NCBI GenBank assembly: GCA_045617625.1 | Contig: JAZLJA010000022.1 | Coordinates: 10,157 to 74,156 of the forward strand | Source: Firm-04 sp045617625 | GTDB taxonomy: Bacteria > Bacillota > Clostridia > Oscillospirales > Ruminococcaceae | Direction: 5' to 3' | Length of the DNA: 64,000 nt | Shown: piece by piece, positions 33,580 to 43,219 of the stretch | How positions within the stretch are numbered: position 1 is the first letter of the stretch | Layout: each line of letters starts with the position of its first letter | Made by a program: the position numbers and the translations under genes | Notes under the pieces: generated by a model | The model's database searches: none | What the model was told of the DNA's origin: nothing | What the model saw: only the letters and a program-made list of their open reading frames with translations

Positions 33580-36225
33580 TCAAGCTTTACCCAAATCCGA
33601 AAGTTTAACGAGCTTTGCAATATACTTGAGAATCAGAACAGTATCATCACCTGTGATGGCATCATCTTTCTTGCAGTCCGCATTTTTGCGGCCCTGTGCG
33701 GAAATATCAGCCGTGGTATCCGAAGCGCTCAGACGGCTGCAGAGAATTGCATCAGAAATTGTGATTTTTCCATCGCAGTTGACATCGCCGTAGGATACCT
33801 TTTCGTCTGAGGGATTGTTGACGGGCTCATCGGTGCCGTTCGATTCAAAATCAGGTGCGCCTTCGGGAGCAACACCCCAAACCTTCACGCCATCCACAGC
33901 CATTGTGCAGAGGTCGTAATACTGCGGTGCTTCATTGAGCGGTACACCCAGTTCATCAGCAGTAACCATTTCGCTGCGGCTGTAATCGTTGGTGGGATCA
34001 AAACAGAATTCATAATCTTCCGTCGGTGTCTGATCCATCAGAGCAAACTGGAATTGCAGTGAACCGACAAACTGATAATCAGGCCATGTGAATTCGATAT
34101 AGCATTTGCCGTCATCCGAATACTGTACGACTTCATATGTGACTTCATACTTGCCGTCCGAATTGGATTTCATTGCGTCATAGTCGATACGGACGATCAG
34201 ATCATCTGTTGTATGACCATGTTCAAGCAATTCGGAAATATCGAAATAGTAACGAACCTTGATTTCGTTCAGATAGCGAGGCGGCAGCATGGTGTGCGAA
34301 TAGACCTCAAGCAGAATCTGAGATGCCATTTCGTCTTCCTGACCGACTGCTGCTTTCAGTGTGAATTCCGTCAGCTCATCAGGATCTTTCATGTCAGCTT
34401 CCTTCGGCGGGAAGTTTTCCTGGATCTTCATCTCCTCAGTGCCGAAGTAGTAGTAAAGACCTGCACAGGCTCCGACAAAACCTGCATTATAGTCAACAGC
34501 AACTTCGTTGTAGACATAGTCCTTTGTAATGTCACGGTGCCAGTCCTTCGAGTCAGGACCGCCGACCAGTGCGCCCCAGAGAACGTGGCTCTGAACAGCG
34601 GGATGATCCATGTTGAAATCGGTCGAACCGTGTGCTGCACGGTGATGCGGATGCGATGCTGCTGTCTCCGACCAACCAACAATATAGGGACGGTTCATCG
34701 GGTTTTTGCCCATGATGTATTCCATCTGGCTCTTTGCCCATTCAGCAAAACGCAGCGGATCCTGTTCTTTTTCAGGCGAATACTTCGCATAAACCATTGC
34801 ACAGAGTTCTGCAGCGGTATTATAACGTGCAGAACCGTATTCATTCAGCATAGAGAAGCCGGCAGGCGATTTTGCAAGATAAGTTGTTTCCTGCGGTTCC
34901 ACAGGCTGCGTATCCGGAACATAAGGTTCATTCCAGATTTCATCATCCAGACCGGGATCCAAGTGCGGCAGTCCAGACCAGTATTCCAGATTCCAACGGA
35001 AAATATACCAGTCACGCTCAATGTTGGTGATCGGAGCAAGTTTTGCGAACACGCCGCCCCAAACGGTATCCCAGCAATGAACCCAAATGTTCTGCCAGCA
35101 GTTGCCGGTATCTTTGATAATTCGCTTCATGTAACCGGTATAGGGATGTGCGCCGTTATCAAGCACCTGCGTTTCATCAACATGGATGATAACATCAATG
35201 TACTTTTCATAAGCTTCATCCTTCTTGGAAGGATCAACGTCGATCGTGCAAAGATAGAGCCAGACAGCAGCCCAGGAAAGTTCATCGTAGTCATAGCTCG
35301 AATCATAGAAACCGCCGTCATAACCCAGAGAGGTAACTTCTTTCTCGTTCTCTGCATGGGTTTCCACTGCGAAATCATAAAGTGCATACGCTGCCTTCAG
35401 GCAATCAGCAGCATACTCAGGCTCAGACTCTTTAAAAACAAGGTAGCCGATCGCGAGTGCTGCGGCAGTACCTGCACACATATCGGATGCAGGGGTATCG
35501 ACTGTTGCAAGATATGCGGGACGGGCAAAATCTTTCAATGCGGTTGTATTCTGCAGCTCAGGGCAAATCCAGTAGTTGTGGTCTATATTACCTTCGCCGA
35601 CCTGATACACAAACGCAAGAATCGAGCCGTCGTCGTTATAATATGTACCTTTCAGGTAAAAATCGAGAAACCAGTGAATGATGTCCTCAGCGTGTTCGGC
35701 GTTGCCTGTTTTTTCATATGCCTCACGGAATTCATAATAGCCCCAAGCAACTGTTGATGCTGCATAGGATCCGGGCAAACCGAATTTCACATGGTCACCT
35801 GCATCGTGCATACCGCCGTCGCAGTCAATACATCCATCGCCATCCGGATCAAGAATATCAATATGTTCTGCGATAAATTCATCAGAAACATTGACGCCCT
35901 TGAAATCTTCTCCATACTGTTTCAGCGGAATCTTTGCGTCCTCTGTATGGCAATCAGCGCGCCATTCAAGCATACCGCCTGTGATACCGCTTCCGCACTT
36001 GTTTGCATCATAGAATGTCAGTGCATACTGCAAACCTTTTGCAAAGTTGACTTCCACATCATCATAGGAAAAGCTGTCAGGATCAGGGAAAGACTTGTCG
36101 GCATCATCCACGGTACCGGGATCTTCACCTGCTGTTGCGAACGCAGAAATCGGCATTGCCGCGCACATCAATGCGGCGAGGCATACGCAAAGTCCTGCTT
36201 TCAGGGTTTTCGTGGTTTTTTTCAT
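33580..36225 (-). CDS. GH9 cellulase with CBM3 and dockerin
   Basis: Secreted cellulosomal endoglucanase, 881 residues. Signal peptide (about 1-32). The GH9 domain (about 50-560) has the Asp pair in GGMHDAGDHVKFGLPG, the HPHHRAAHGS motif and the acid in YNEVAVDYNAGFVGA. Then comes a CBM3-type module (about 600-740: ILLEVYSHTMLPPRYLNEIKV, VQYSDDGKCYIEFTW). A C-terminal type I dockerin follows, with YGDVNCDGKITISDAILCSR and a degenerate second repeat NADCKKDDAITGDD. The order GH9-CBM3 resembles processive endoglucanases. ATG 36225 has GGAGG six bases upstream. Likely heads an operon with the phosphodiester glycosidase. Confidence 0.93.
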   Translation of the reverse strand: MKKTTKTLKAGLCVCLAALMCAAMPISAFATAGEDPGTVDDADKSFPDPDSFSYDDVEVNFAKGLQYALTFYDANKCGSGITGGMLEWRADCHTEDAKIPLKQYGEDFKGVNVSDEFIAEHIDILDPDGDGCIDCDGGMHDAGDHVKFGLPGSYAASTVAWGYYEFREAYEKTGNAEHAEDIIHWFLDFYLKGTYYNDDGSILAFVYQVGEGNIDHNYWICPELQNTTALKDFARPAYLATVDTPASDMCAGTAAALAIGYLVFKESEPEYAADCLKAAYALYDFAVETHAENEKEVTSLGYDGGFYDSSYDYDELSWAAVWLYLCTIDVDPSKKDEAYEKYIDVIIHVDETQVLDNGAHPYTGYMKRIIKDTGNCWQNIWVHCWDTVWGGVFAKLAPITNIERDWYIFRWNLEYWSGLPHLDPGLDDEIWNEPYVPDTQPVEPQETTYLAKSPAGFSMLNEYGSARYNTAAELCAMVYAKYSPEKEQDPLRFAEWAKSQMEYIMGKNPMNRPYIVGWSETAASHPHHRAAHGSTDFNMDHPAVQSHVLWGALVGGPDSKDWHRDITKDYVYNEVAVDYNAGFVGACAGLYYYFGTEEMKIQENFPPKEADMKDPDELTEFTLKAAVGQEDEMASQILLEVYSHTMLPPRYLNEIKVRYYFDISELLEHGHTTDDLIVRIDYDAMKSNSDGKYEVTYEVVQYSDDGKCYIEFTWPDYQFVGSLQFQFALMDQTPTEDYEFCFDPTNDYSRSEMVTADELGVPLNEAPQYYDLCTMAVDGVKVWGVAPEGAPDFESNGTDEPVNNPSDEKVSYGDVNCDGKITISDAILCSRLSASDTTADISAQGRKNADCKKDDAITGDDTVLILKYIAKLVKLSDLGKA

Positions 36226-36424
36226 GGAATCCTCCCTCTTCTTATCGGCAAATGAATGCCAAAATATAGTTCCATTCACATGGAAAAATGTATCACATAC
36301 AGCAAACTTCCAATTTTGCAATATGTATTCAACCGCTGCGAAGCACGCCATTCTGTGCTTCCCCCCGCAGCGATTTTCAATAACAATGAATTCATACGAA
36401 TGCTGTTTGTAATCAAATTTTTCT
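36226..36424 (-). promoter_or_regulatory. Structured leader of the GH9 gene
   Basis: Non-coding. At 36334-36372 the minus strand can fold CGCTGCG-(GGGGG bulge)-AAGCAC, loop AGAATGGC, GTGCTT-CGCAGCG: a 13-base-pair hairpin with one five-G bulge. No confident -35/-10 pair was found, so the start of the leader is not fixed. Confidence 0.4.
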
Positions 36425-36466
36425 CGCATTTATGAGTAAATCACTTGATTTGCCTTTATAAATGCG
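36425..36466. promoter_or_regulatory. Nested palindrome upstream of GH9 gene (operator candidate)
   Basis: Outer arms CGCATTTAT / ATAAATGCG and inner arms AAATCA / TGATTT around a CT centre, 42 bases in all. Two nested symmetric elements about 200 bases upstream of a regulated-type gene suggest a protein-binding site. Confidence 0.45.
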
Positions 36467-36480
36467 AATATGTCCCGCCA

Positions 36481-36510
36481 GCCCCTGCGCTTATATAGTA
36501 CGCAGGGGCA
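36481..36510 (-). terminator. Stem-loop after secA
   Basis: GCCCCTGCG / CGCAGGGGC with an 11-base loop about 30 bases after the secA stop. No U-tract on the minus strand, so a weak terminator at best. Confidence 0.45.
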
Positions 36511-36537
36511 AACGGAACGATATTTTCCCAATCTATC

Positions 36538-39285
36538 TCAATTCTGATTCATACCGCAGCAATTTTTATATTTCTTGCCGCTGCCGCAAGGGCAAGGTTC
36601 ATTTGCCCCAACTTTTTTCTTGGAAACCGCCTGTGCATGGAAGCTTCCATCGCCGCCGCCAGCATTCGGTGCATCGGGCTTTGCGACCTGCTCACGCTCA
36701 GGTGCTTTGTTATCCGCAAGGCGAATCGTCAGCAACAGACGAACAGTATCTTCGCGGATGGAATCAATCATGGCATCGAACATCGCAAATCCTTCATAAC
36801 GGTATTCGATAACAGGATTCTGCTGACCATAGCTGCGCAGCGAAATACCCTTGCGCAGTTCATCCATATCGTCAATGTGTGCCATCCACTTGGTATCTAC
36901 GATTTTCAGCAGGACAACACGTTCCAGTTCACGTAGTTCTTCCTTGCCGATGGCGTTTTCTCTTGCCTGATATACAGCCAGAGTACGGTCAGTCAGCATC
37001 TTGATGATATCGTCGCGGCTGGTGGAATTGATCTTGTCATCATCCCAGTCAAAATCTTCAGGAACGGTGATCCAGTCCATAAAGTATTCGCGGAGACCGA
37101 CAAGATTCCAGCTGCCCTTGTCAGCATCATCTACGAGATACTGGCATACAGAGCTGCGAATCAGTTCCTTGATCATGTCAAGGATATAAGCGTGGAGATC
37201 CTCGCCATTCAGCACCTGTCCGCGCTGACCGTAAATGATCTCACGCTGCGCACTCATGACATCGTCATAATTGAGTACGTTCTTACGAATCTGGAAGTTT
37301 CTGCCCTCCACCTTTTTCTGCGAAGATTCGATAATCTTGGAAAGCATCTTGCTTTCGATCGGCATATTTTCATCAACATCAAGGCGTGCCATCATATTTT
37401 CAAGACGGTCACCTGCAAAAATCCGCATCAGATCATCTTCAACAGAAAGGAAGAAACGGCTCTCGCCCTCATCACCCTGACGACCCGAACGACCGCGGAG
37501 CTGGTTATCAATACGGCGGGATTCATGACGCTCTGTACCAAGAATGTAAAGACCGCCTGCCGCCTTGACATCCACTGCCTTTTCTTTGACTTCTTCGTTG
37601 AACTTGTTGTAAAGATCACGATAGACCTGACGAGCGGCAAGGATCTCCTCATCGTTAGTGTCTGCATATCCGACCGCCTCAGTAATGATATCCTCAGGGA
37701 TCTCGCGCTTGCGCATTTCAGCTTTTGCAAGAAATTCTGCGTTACCGCCAAGCATGATATCGGTACCACGGCCTGCCATGTTGGTTGCAATCGTAACAGC
37801 ACCAAGTTTACCTGCCTGTGCAACAATCTCTGCTTCTTTTGCATGATATTTCGCGTTCAGCACCTCATGCTTAATGCCGCGCTTATGCAGCATTTTGGAA
37901 AGCAACTCGGATTTCTCAATCGAAACCGTACCAACCAGAACAGGCTGTCCTTTTTCATGGCAAGCAAGAATCTGTTCAATAATTGCGTTATATTTCGCTT
38001 TTTCGGTACGGAACACAACGTCAGACTGGTCAATACGGATCACGGGACGGTTTGTCGGGATCTCGATAACGTCCAACTTGTAAATTTCCTTAAATTCGTC
38101 TTCTTCGGTCATTGCAGTACCGGTCATACCGGAAAGCTTTTTGTAAAGACGGAAGAAGTTCTGGAACGTGATGGTTGCAAGAGTCTTAGATTCATTCTTG
38201 ACCTTCACGCCCTCTTTCGCCTCGATTGCCTGATGCAGACCGTCATTATAGCGGCGTCCCATCATCATACGACCGGTGCTTTCATCGACGATGATGATCT
38301 CATCATCTTTGATAACATAGTCGATATCAAGATGCATGATGCCATGCGCCTTGATTGCCTGATTGATATGGTGCAGAAGTGTCATGTTCTCTGCATCCAT
38401 GAGGTTTTCCACATGGAAATACTGCTCTGCCTTTTCCACACCTCGTCTGGTGATGGTCGCAGTCTTTGCCTTTTCATCGACAATATAATCTGCATCTTCA
38501 AAACTTTCATCCTGATCTTCCTTATCGTCGATCTCGACAACGGTTGTGGATGTCAGTGTACGTGCAAATTTATCTGCCTGCTCATAAAGTGTGGTTGATT
38601 TATCGCCTTTGCCGGAAATAATAAGCGGTGTTCTTGCTTCATCGATCAGAATGGAGTCAACCTCATCGACGATTGCAAAATTTGGTTCACGCTGCACACG
38701 GTCTTTTTTATAGATAACCATGTTATCACGCAGATAGTCAAAACCCATTTCATTGTTGGTGCCATACGTGACATCGCAGTTATAAGCGGCACGACGCTGT
38801 TCATTATTCAGATCATGCACGATACAGCCGACAGTCAAGCCGAGGAAACGAAGCACCTTGCCCATTTCATCGGACTGCGTTTTTGCAAGGTAATCGTTGA
38901 CGGTGACAACGTGCACGCCATCACCTGTCAGACCATTGACATAGGATGCAACGCAGGCGACCAGTGTTTTACCTTCACCGGTTCTCATTTCGGCAATACG
39001 ACCCTGATGCAGCACGATCGCACCAATGATCTGCACAGGGAAAGGCTTTTTGCCAAGAATACGATCTGCCGCCTCGCGGACAGTCGCCAGTGCTTCAGGC
39101 ATAATGTCATCCAGCGATTCACCGTCTGCCAAACGCTGACGGAACTCTACTGTTTTTGCTTTGAGCGATTCATCCGAAAGGCCTTGATATTCTTCATCAA
39201 GGTCAAGAACCTTTTGCTTGATTGGCTCAATTCTTGCCAATTCCTTTGCACTGTAAGAACCAAAAATCTTATCAAATAAACTCAT
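36538..39285 (-). CDS. secA: Preprotein translocase ATPase SecA
   Basis: Motor of the Sec pathway, exporting the many signal-peptide proteins seen here. 915 residues. Visible parts: SLFDKIFGSYSAKELARIE start, Walker A MRTGEGKTLV, VDEVDSILIDEARTPLIISG, GRGTDIMLGGNAEF, RGRSGRQGDEG and the zinc-binding end CPCGSGKKYKNCCG. ATG 39285 is chosen over the adjacent TTG 39288; SD AGGCGG is weak. Own near-consensus promoter. Confidence 0.97.
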   Translation of the reverse strand: MSLFDKIFGSYSAKELARIEPIKQKVLDLDEEYQGLSDESLKAKTVEFRQRLADGESLDDIMPEALATVREAADRILGKKPFPVQIIGAIVLHQGRIAEMRTGEGKTLVACVASYVNGLTGDGVHVVTVNDYLAKTQSDEMGKVLRFLGLTVGCIVHDLNNEQRRAAYNCDVTYGTNNEMGFDYLRDNMVIYKKDRVQREPNFAIVDEVDSILIDEARTPLIISGKGDKSTTLYEQADKFARTLTSTTVVEIDDKEDQDESFEDADYIVDEKAKTATITRRGVEKAEQYFHVENLMDAENMTLLHHINQAIKAHGIMHLDIDYVIKDDEIIIVDESTGRMMMGRRYNDGLHQAIEAKEGVKVKNESKTLATITFQNFFRLYKKLSGMTGTAMTEEDEFKEIYKLDVIEIPTNRPVIRIDQSDVVFRTEKAKYNAIIEQILACHEKGQPVLVGTVSIEKSELLSKMLHKRGIKHEVLNAKYHAKEAEIVAQAGKLGAVTIATNMAGRGTDIMLGGNAEFLAKAEMRKREIPEDIITEAVGYADTNDEEILAARQVYRDLYNKFNEEVKEKAVDVKAAGGLYILGTERHESRRIDNQLRGRSGRQGDEGESRFFLSVEDDLMRIFAGDRLENMMARLDVDENMPIESKMLSKIIESSQKKVEGRNFQIRKNVLNYDDVMSAQREIIYGQRGQVLNGEDLHAYILDMIKELIRSSVCQYLVDDADKGSWNLVGLREYFMDWITVPEDFDWDDDKINSTSRDDIIKMLTDRTLAVYQARENAIGKEELRELERVVLLKIVDTKWMAHIDDMDELRKGISLRSYGQQNPVIEYRYEGFAMFDAMIDSIREDTVRLLLTIRLADNKAPEREQVAKPDAPNAGGGDGSFHAQAVSKKKVGANEPCPCGSGKKYKNCCGMNQN

Positions 39286-39366
39286 CAAACAACCGCCTTT
39301 TCCGAATCTTTATGCATAGTATGTCAAAAGGGCATAGTCATCCCCTTAGCAACTTCATACTTTATA

Positions 39367-39395
39367 ATTGTACTATATCTGATCGAATTTGTCAA
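39367..39395 (-). promoter_or_regulatory. Promoter for secA
   Basis: On the minus strand TTGACA (39390-39395), 17-base spacer, TACAAT (39367-39372). Confidence 0.75.
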
Positions 39396-39421
39396 TAGCT
39401 TTGCGAAAAAAAACGTATTTT

Positions 39422-40390
39422 TTATTCGCTGTCGTTATCGTCGCCCTCGTGAAGAAATGTTTCAATGATATATTTCGGACGCGCTTTCGTCTCCAGATAG
39501 ATTTTCCCGATGTATTCACCGATCACACCGATTGCAAGCAGCTGCAAGCCGCCAATCGCCCAAACCGAAACCGCAAGAGATGTCCAGCCGGCAATCGTAT
39601 GACCAGTAAAATGCCGTATCAGTGAGTAAATCAGTATCAAAATACTGACGCCGAAAATTCCGATTCCAAGCGTGGTTATCATTCGGATCGGTTTCACTGA
39701 AAGTGATGTGATCCCCTGCGCTGCAAATGAAAGCATTTTTTTCAGAGGGTATTTGGATTCTCCGGCAAACCGTTCTGCACGGGCATAATAAACCTTGGTG
39801 CTTTTGTAACCGATCATCGGCACGATACCGCGCAAAAACAGATTGACCTCTCGAAAATCGGCAAGCCCATCCAGCGCACGCTGACTCATCAGCCGATAGT
39901 CTGCATGATCGTAAACCACTTCCACGCCCATGAACGCCATGACCTTATAGAATCCCTGCGCGGTCATGCGTTTGAATGCAGTGTCGGTGTCGCGCTGACT
40001 GCGCACGCCATAGACGATATCATAGCCCTCCTCAAACTTCTGTACCATTTCATCAATGGCATTGATATCGTCCTGCAAATCAGCATCCAGAGAAATAGCA
40101 GCGTCGCAAAGCGGGCGTGCTTTCATTAAGCCCGCAAACAACGCATTCTGATGTCCCTCATTACGCGAAAGTTTAATACCGTCAAACAGCATGGGTTCTT
40201 CTGCATGATATCTTGAAATGATTTCCCACGTCTGATCCTTTGAGCCGTCATCCACAAAGATCACACGGCTGTCATCAGAAATCATTCCTTTTTCGCGCAG
40301 TGACAGCATCTTCTCTTTCAGCCGCTTTGACGTTTCAGGCAAAACCTCCTGCTCATTATAGCAGGGAACCACAAGAAAAATCGTTTTCAT
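39422..40390 (-). CDS. GT2 polyprenyl-phosphate glycosyltransferase (GtrB/DPM1-like)
   Basis: 322-residue membrane glycosyltransferase. GT-A domain: VVPCYNEQEVLPET, VDDGSKDQTW and SLDADLQDD (DxD metal site). Two C-terminal TM segments (TLGIGIFGVSILILIYSLI and AVSVWAIGGLQLLAIGVIG) followed by GEYIGKIYLETKARP, the pattern of bactoprenol-phosphate sugar transferases. It would load a sugar onto undecaprenyl phosphate for wall or glycan decoration. Its ATG overlaps the murD stop as ATGA; third gene of galK-murD-GT2. Confidence 0.9.
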   Translation of the reverse strand: MKTIFLVVPCYNEQEVLPETSKRLKEKMLSLREKGMISDDSRVIFVDDGSKDQTWEIISRYHAEEPMLFDGIKLSRNEGHQNALFAGLMKARPLCDAAISLDADLQDDINAIDEMVQKFEEGYDIVYGVRSQRDTDTAFKRMTAQGFYKVMAFMGVEVVYDHADYRLMSQRALDGLADFREVNLFLRGIVPMIGYKSTKVYYARAERFAGESKYPLKKMLSFAAQGITSLSVKPIRMITTLGIGIFGVSILILIYSLIRHFTGHTIAGWTSLAVSVWAIGGLQLLAIGVIGEYIGKIYLETKARPKYIIETFLHEGDDNDSE

Positions 40391-41742
40391 GCCCGCTCCT
40401 CCCCCTTATCCGCAGGTGCTGCCGCAAGCATTTTGAAATGTTCACCGCGCTCCTCAAAATTCCGATATACATTATAACTTGCTGCTGCAGGAGACATCAA
40501 ACATATTTTTCCTTTTGCGGTGATTTGTTTTGCAATGGCAACCGCCGAAGGCAAATCTTCTGCATAAAGCATTCTTTCGCGCAGTGCAGCAGGATAAGAT
40601 TCCGCTTCAGAAAGGATTCGTTTGCCTGAATCGGACATAAGGACAATATGAGACACAGGTGAATCTGCAAGATATTCGAGCAAAGACTCGTAATGAATTC
40701 CTCTGTCCATGCCGCCGATCAGAACGGTATCGGTATCAGGCAGACTGTTGAGTGCCTGAATACAGGTTTCACAAGCGGTGGAAATAGAATCATCAAACCA
40801 GCGAATCCCATCATATGTTCCGATGGGCGACAGTCTGTGGGGTAATGGTTGAAAAGTGGCGATTCCGCGAAGAATATCCTCAGGACTCACACCAACACGG
40901 CGTGCAAGCGCATAGACGACCGCGCAGTTATAACGGTTATGCACACCCGTCAAAGCCATTTTATTCGGGAGAACACTTTTTTCTTCCCCGTATTTTACGG
41001 TATCATCATGAAGAAGCGTCACATCAGCAGAATCATCATTCATTGCAAGCCGAAGAACATCTGCCTTGCAATCACCCTGCGCAGGAAGATTCGGCACACC
41101 ACAAATCAGTGTATCCCCCGCACGCTGGTTTCGATATATATTTTCCTTGCAGAAAGCATAGTTTTCAAAAGTACCGTAATGATCGAGGTGTTCCTCAAAT
41201 AAATTGAGCAGAACCGCCGTTTTCGGTGATACATGGTTATATTCGAGCTGATGCACACCGATTTCCAGAACAACCACCGTTTCAGGGGTAATCTGTTCAT
41301 ACAAATCAGCCACGGGGATCCCGATATTCCCGCCCAAAACAGAGGGAACACCTGCCGTTTGCAGGACATGATACAAAAGTGAGGATGTGGTTGATTTTCC
41401 TTTTGTGCCTGTGATTCCGATGCACTGATCACGATATGCGGTGAGAAACAGTTCCGTCAATGACGTCACACGACAAGATAAATCTTTGGGCTGCTTTTTC
41501 AGGACAATACCAGGACTCTTGAATACAATATCATACGACTGCATGGCATCCTGATAATCCTCACCGATATGCAAAGCCGCACATTCCGGTGCATCACTGA
41601 CAGGATTCATGTCTGCGATTCCAAGCATCGCAAAGCCTCCTGCCTGCATCATTCTGCGGCATACTGCCCTGCCCTCTCTGCCAAATCCGAGCAACAGAAC
41701 TCTTTGATCTTTAATGGTTTCTTTCAAAATATGAAGCAGCAT
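40387..41742 (-). CDS. murD: UDP-N-acetylmuramoyl-L-alanine--D-glutamate ligase
   Basis: Mur ligase adding D-Glu to the peptidoglycan precursor. 451 residues: N-terminal Rossmann part RVLLLGFGREGRAVCR, ATP site GITGTKGKSTTSSLL, central NLFEEHLDHYG, and C-terminal NRYNCAVVYALA and WFDDSISTACET. ATG 41742 has GGAGG five bases upstream, overlapping the end of galK. It sits outside a dcw cluster, between galK and a glycosyltransferase. The GFGREG start is typical of Clostridial MurD variants. Confidence 0.9.
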   Translation of the reverse strand: MLLHILKETIKDQRVLLLGFGREGRAVCRRMMQAGGFAMLGIADMNPVSDAPECAALHIGEDYQDAMQSYDIVFKSPGIVLKKQPKDLSCRVTSLTELFLTAYRDQCIGITGTKGKSTTSSLLYHVLQTAGVPSVLGGNIGIPVADLYEQITPETVVVLEIGVHQLEYNHVSPKTAVLLNLFEEHLDHYGTFENYAFCKENIYRNQRAGDTLICGVPNLPAQGDCKADVLRLAMNDDSADVTLLHDDTVKYGEEKSVLPNKMALTGVHNRYNCAVVYALARRVGVSPEDILRGIATFQPLPHRLSPIGTYDGIRWFDDSISTACETCIQALNSLPDTDTVLIGGMDRGIHYESLLEYLADSPVSHIVLMSDSGKRILSEAESYPAALRERMLYAEDLPSAVAIAKQITAKGKICLMSPAAASYNVYRNFEERGEHFKMLAAAPADKGEERA

Positions 41743-41754
41743 TTTTGCCTCCAA

Positions 41755-43053
41755 TCAATTCCAAAGGGCAGACGCTCCCGCTGCCCGAATTTGCAGGACA
41801 TGACACGCGCCTGTCCCGAAGACGGCATCCATTTTTTCGCGGAACGATTCACACTTTGCAAGCGGAACATAAGCCTGCACCGTACCTGCAAATCCACCGC
41901 CATGCACACGAAAAGCACCCTCTCCGCCAAGAAAATGTGCTGCTGCGGCTAGCGCAAGCGTCACACCCTGCGCATGCGGATTGTTTGACGCATATAAGTT
42001 TTGCAGCAGCATCGCAGACGATCGTCCCGATTCATTTACCAGTTGAAGATAGAGCGAAAAATCGCCGTTCACCAAAGCCGATACCTGTTTATCCACGCGT
42101 TGATTTTCATCGAAAAAGTGAATTGCACGCAAAATCGCCCGATCAGAGCATTTTTTGCGTAACCCGATCAGATTTCGCCAAAATGCATCCGGATCGGCAT
42201 CACGCAGATAGTCAGCACCCAATTCATACGCCACAGCCTGCATTTCTGCCGGAATCGCAGTATATTCATCAGTCAAATCAGCATGGTCAGCACGACTGTC
42301 AATGATGCACAGGGCATAACCCTCATGACTGAGATCAAGGGGAATGGAACGAACAACAGGCTGCGCAGGATCATCAAAGTCAATCGCCATTACACCGCCC
42401 AACGCACACGCCGTCTGATCCATCAAACCGCAAGGTTTTCCGAAATAACAATTCTCTGCATACTGAGCGATTTTTGCTATTTCCACGGGAGAAAAGCGGT
42501 TCTCTGCAAAAAAGTCGTTGCAGATCGTCCCAAGCAAGACCTCAAATGCGGCGGATGAGGACACTCCGCTGCCCTTCAAAACATCGGAAACGGTGTAAAC
42601 ACATAATCCTCCGATGGAGACTCCACGCGAAGCAAACTGTGCCGCTGTCCCGCGAATCAACGCAGCAGATGTACCATTCATCGACTTATCGGCGGAAAGG
42701 CAGTCAAGCGAAACAATATCTTCGGCATATCCCTCAGACTGCACACGAATTTCGCGTGCATCAACGTGGGCGGCAACTGCAAGAATATCAAGTGTTATCG
42801 CGCCTGCCAGCACACACCCGTGCTGATGGTCTGTATGATTTCCGCCGAGTTCGGTACGCCCTGACACCGAAAACACGCGCACAGGCAGATCACCGTATTT
42901 GGAACGGAATGCATCAAGTGCATCTGCAATGCGCTGACGATGGGATTGTAGACCGTTGTCGGTCAGACCATAGAAGCGAGTCAGCTGCCTGTCATATGCA
43001 CCTTGAAATAAACGATCTTTGATATCAGCAATGGGAAGAAAACTTGCAGACAT
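41755..43053 (-). CDS. galK: Galactokinase
   Basis: GHMP kinase phosphorylating galactose at C1, 432 residues. Signature GRTELGGNHTDHQHG (galactokinase box, normally GRxNLIGEHTDY), the GHMP ATP loop LKGSGVSSSAAFEVLLG, and the C-terminal HGGGFAGTVQAYVP. The first-box change from IGEH to GGNH is seen in Clostridial homologues but could shift sugar preference. ATG 43053 has GGAGG nine bases upstream. First gene of galK-murD-GT2. Confidence 0.9.
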   Translation of the reverse strand: MSASFLPIADIKDRLFQGAYDRQLTRFYGLTDNGLQSHRQRIADALDAFRSKYGDLPVRVFSVSGRTELGGNHTDHQHGCVLAGAITLDILAVAAHVDAREIRVQSEGYAEDIVSLDCLSADKSMNGTSAALIRGTAAQFASRGVSIGGLCVYTVSDVLKGSGVSSSAAFEVLLGTICNDFFAENRFSPVEIAKIAQYAENCYFGKPCGLMDQTACALGGVMAIDFDDPAQPVVRSIPLDLSHEGYALCIIDSRADHADLTDEYTAIPAEMQAVAYELGADYLRDADPDAFWRNLIGLRKKCSDRAILRAIHFFDENQRVDKQVSALVNGDFSLYLQLVNESGRSSAMLLQNLYASNNPHAQGVTLALAAAAHFLGGEGAFRVHGGGFAGTVQAYVPLAKCESFREKMDAVFGTGACHVLQIRAAGASALWN

Positions 43054-43078
43054 CGCCCGACGCCTCCATTCATTTCAT

Positions 43079-43107
43079 ATTATAGCGAGATTTTGCTCAA
43101 AAAGCAA
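43079..43107 (-). promoter_or_regulatory. Promoter for galK operon
   Basis: On the minus strand TTGCTT (43102-43107), 17-base spacer, TATAAT (43079-43084). Confidence 0.65.
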
Positions 43108-43173
43108 GCGGAGCAACCCCTTTTGTGGATTCTCCATAAAATTCCGTAACTTCAATTCTTATCTTTGCAACGT

Positions 43174-43208
43174 AAAAGGCGAATGCACGATCTCAGCACA
43201 TTCGCCTC
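43174..43208 (-). terminator. Terminator after CE2 esterase gene
   Basis: AGGCGAATG / CATTCGCCT, nine-base stem and 13-base loop, followed on the minus strand by TTTACG. Confidence 0.65.
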
Positions 43209-43219
43209 CTGTATTCATT

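Noticed and set aside
34213..35757. Plus-strand open frame of 514 codons opposite the GH9 gene
   Set aside because: Antisense to the GH9 catalytic domain; composition and lack of an SD indicate a shadow.
37192..38598. Long plus-strand open frame (468 codons) opposite secA
   Set aside because: Lies wholly antisense to a gene with complete SecA motifs; no SD, no recognisable domain, Cys/Phe/His-rich composition typical of a shadow frame.
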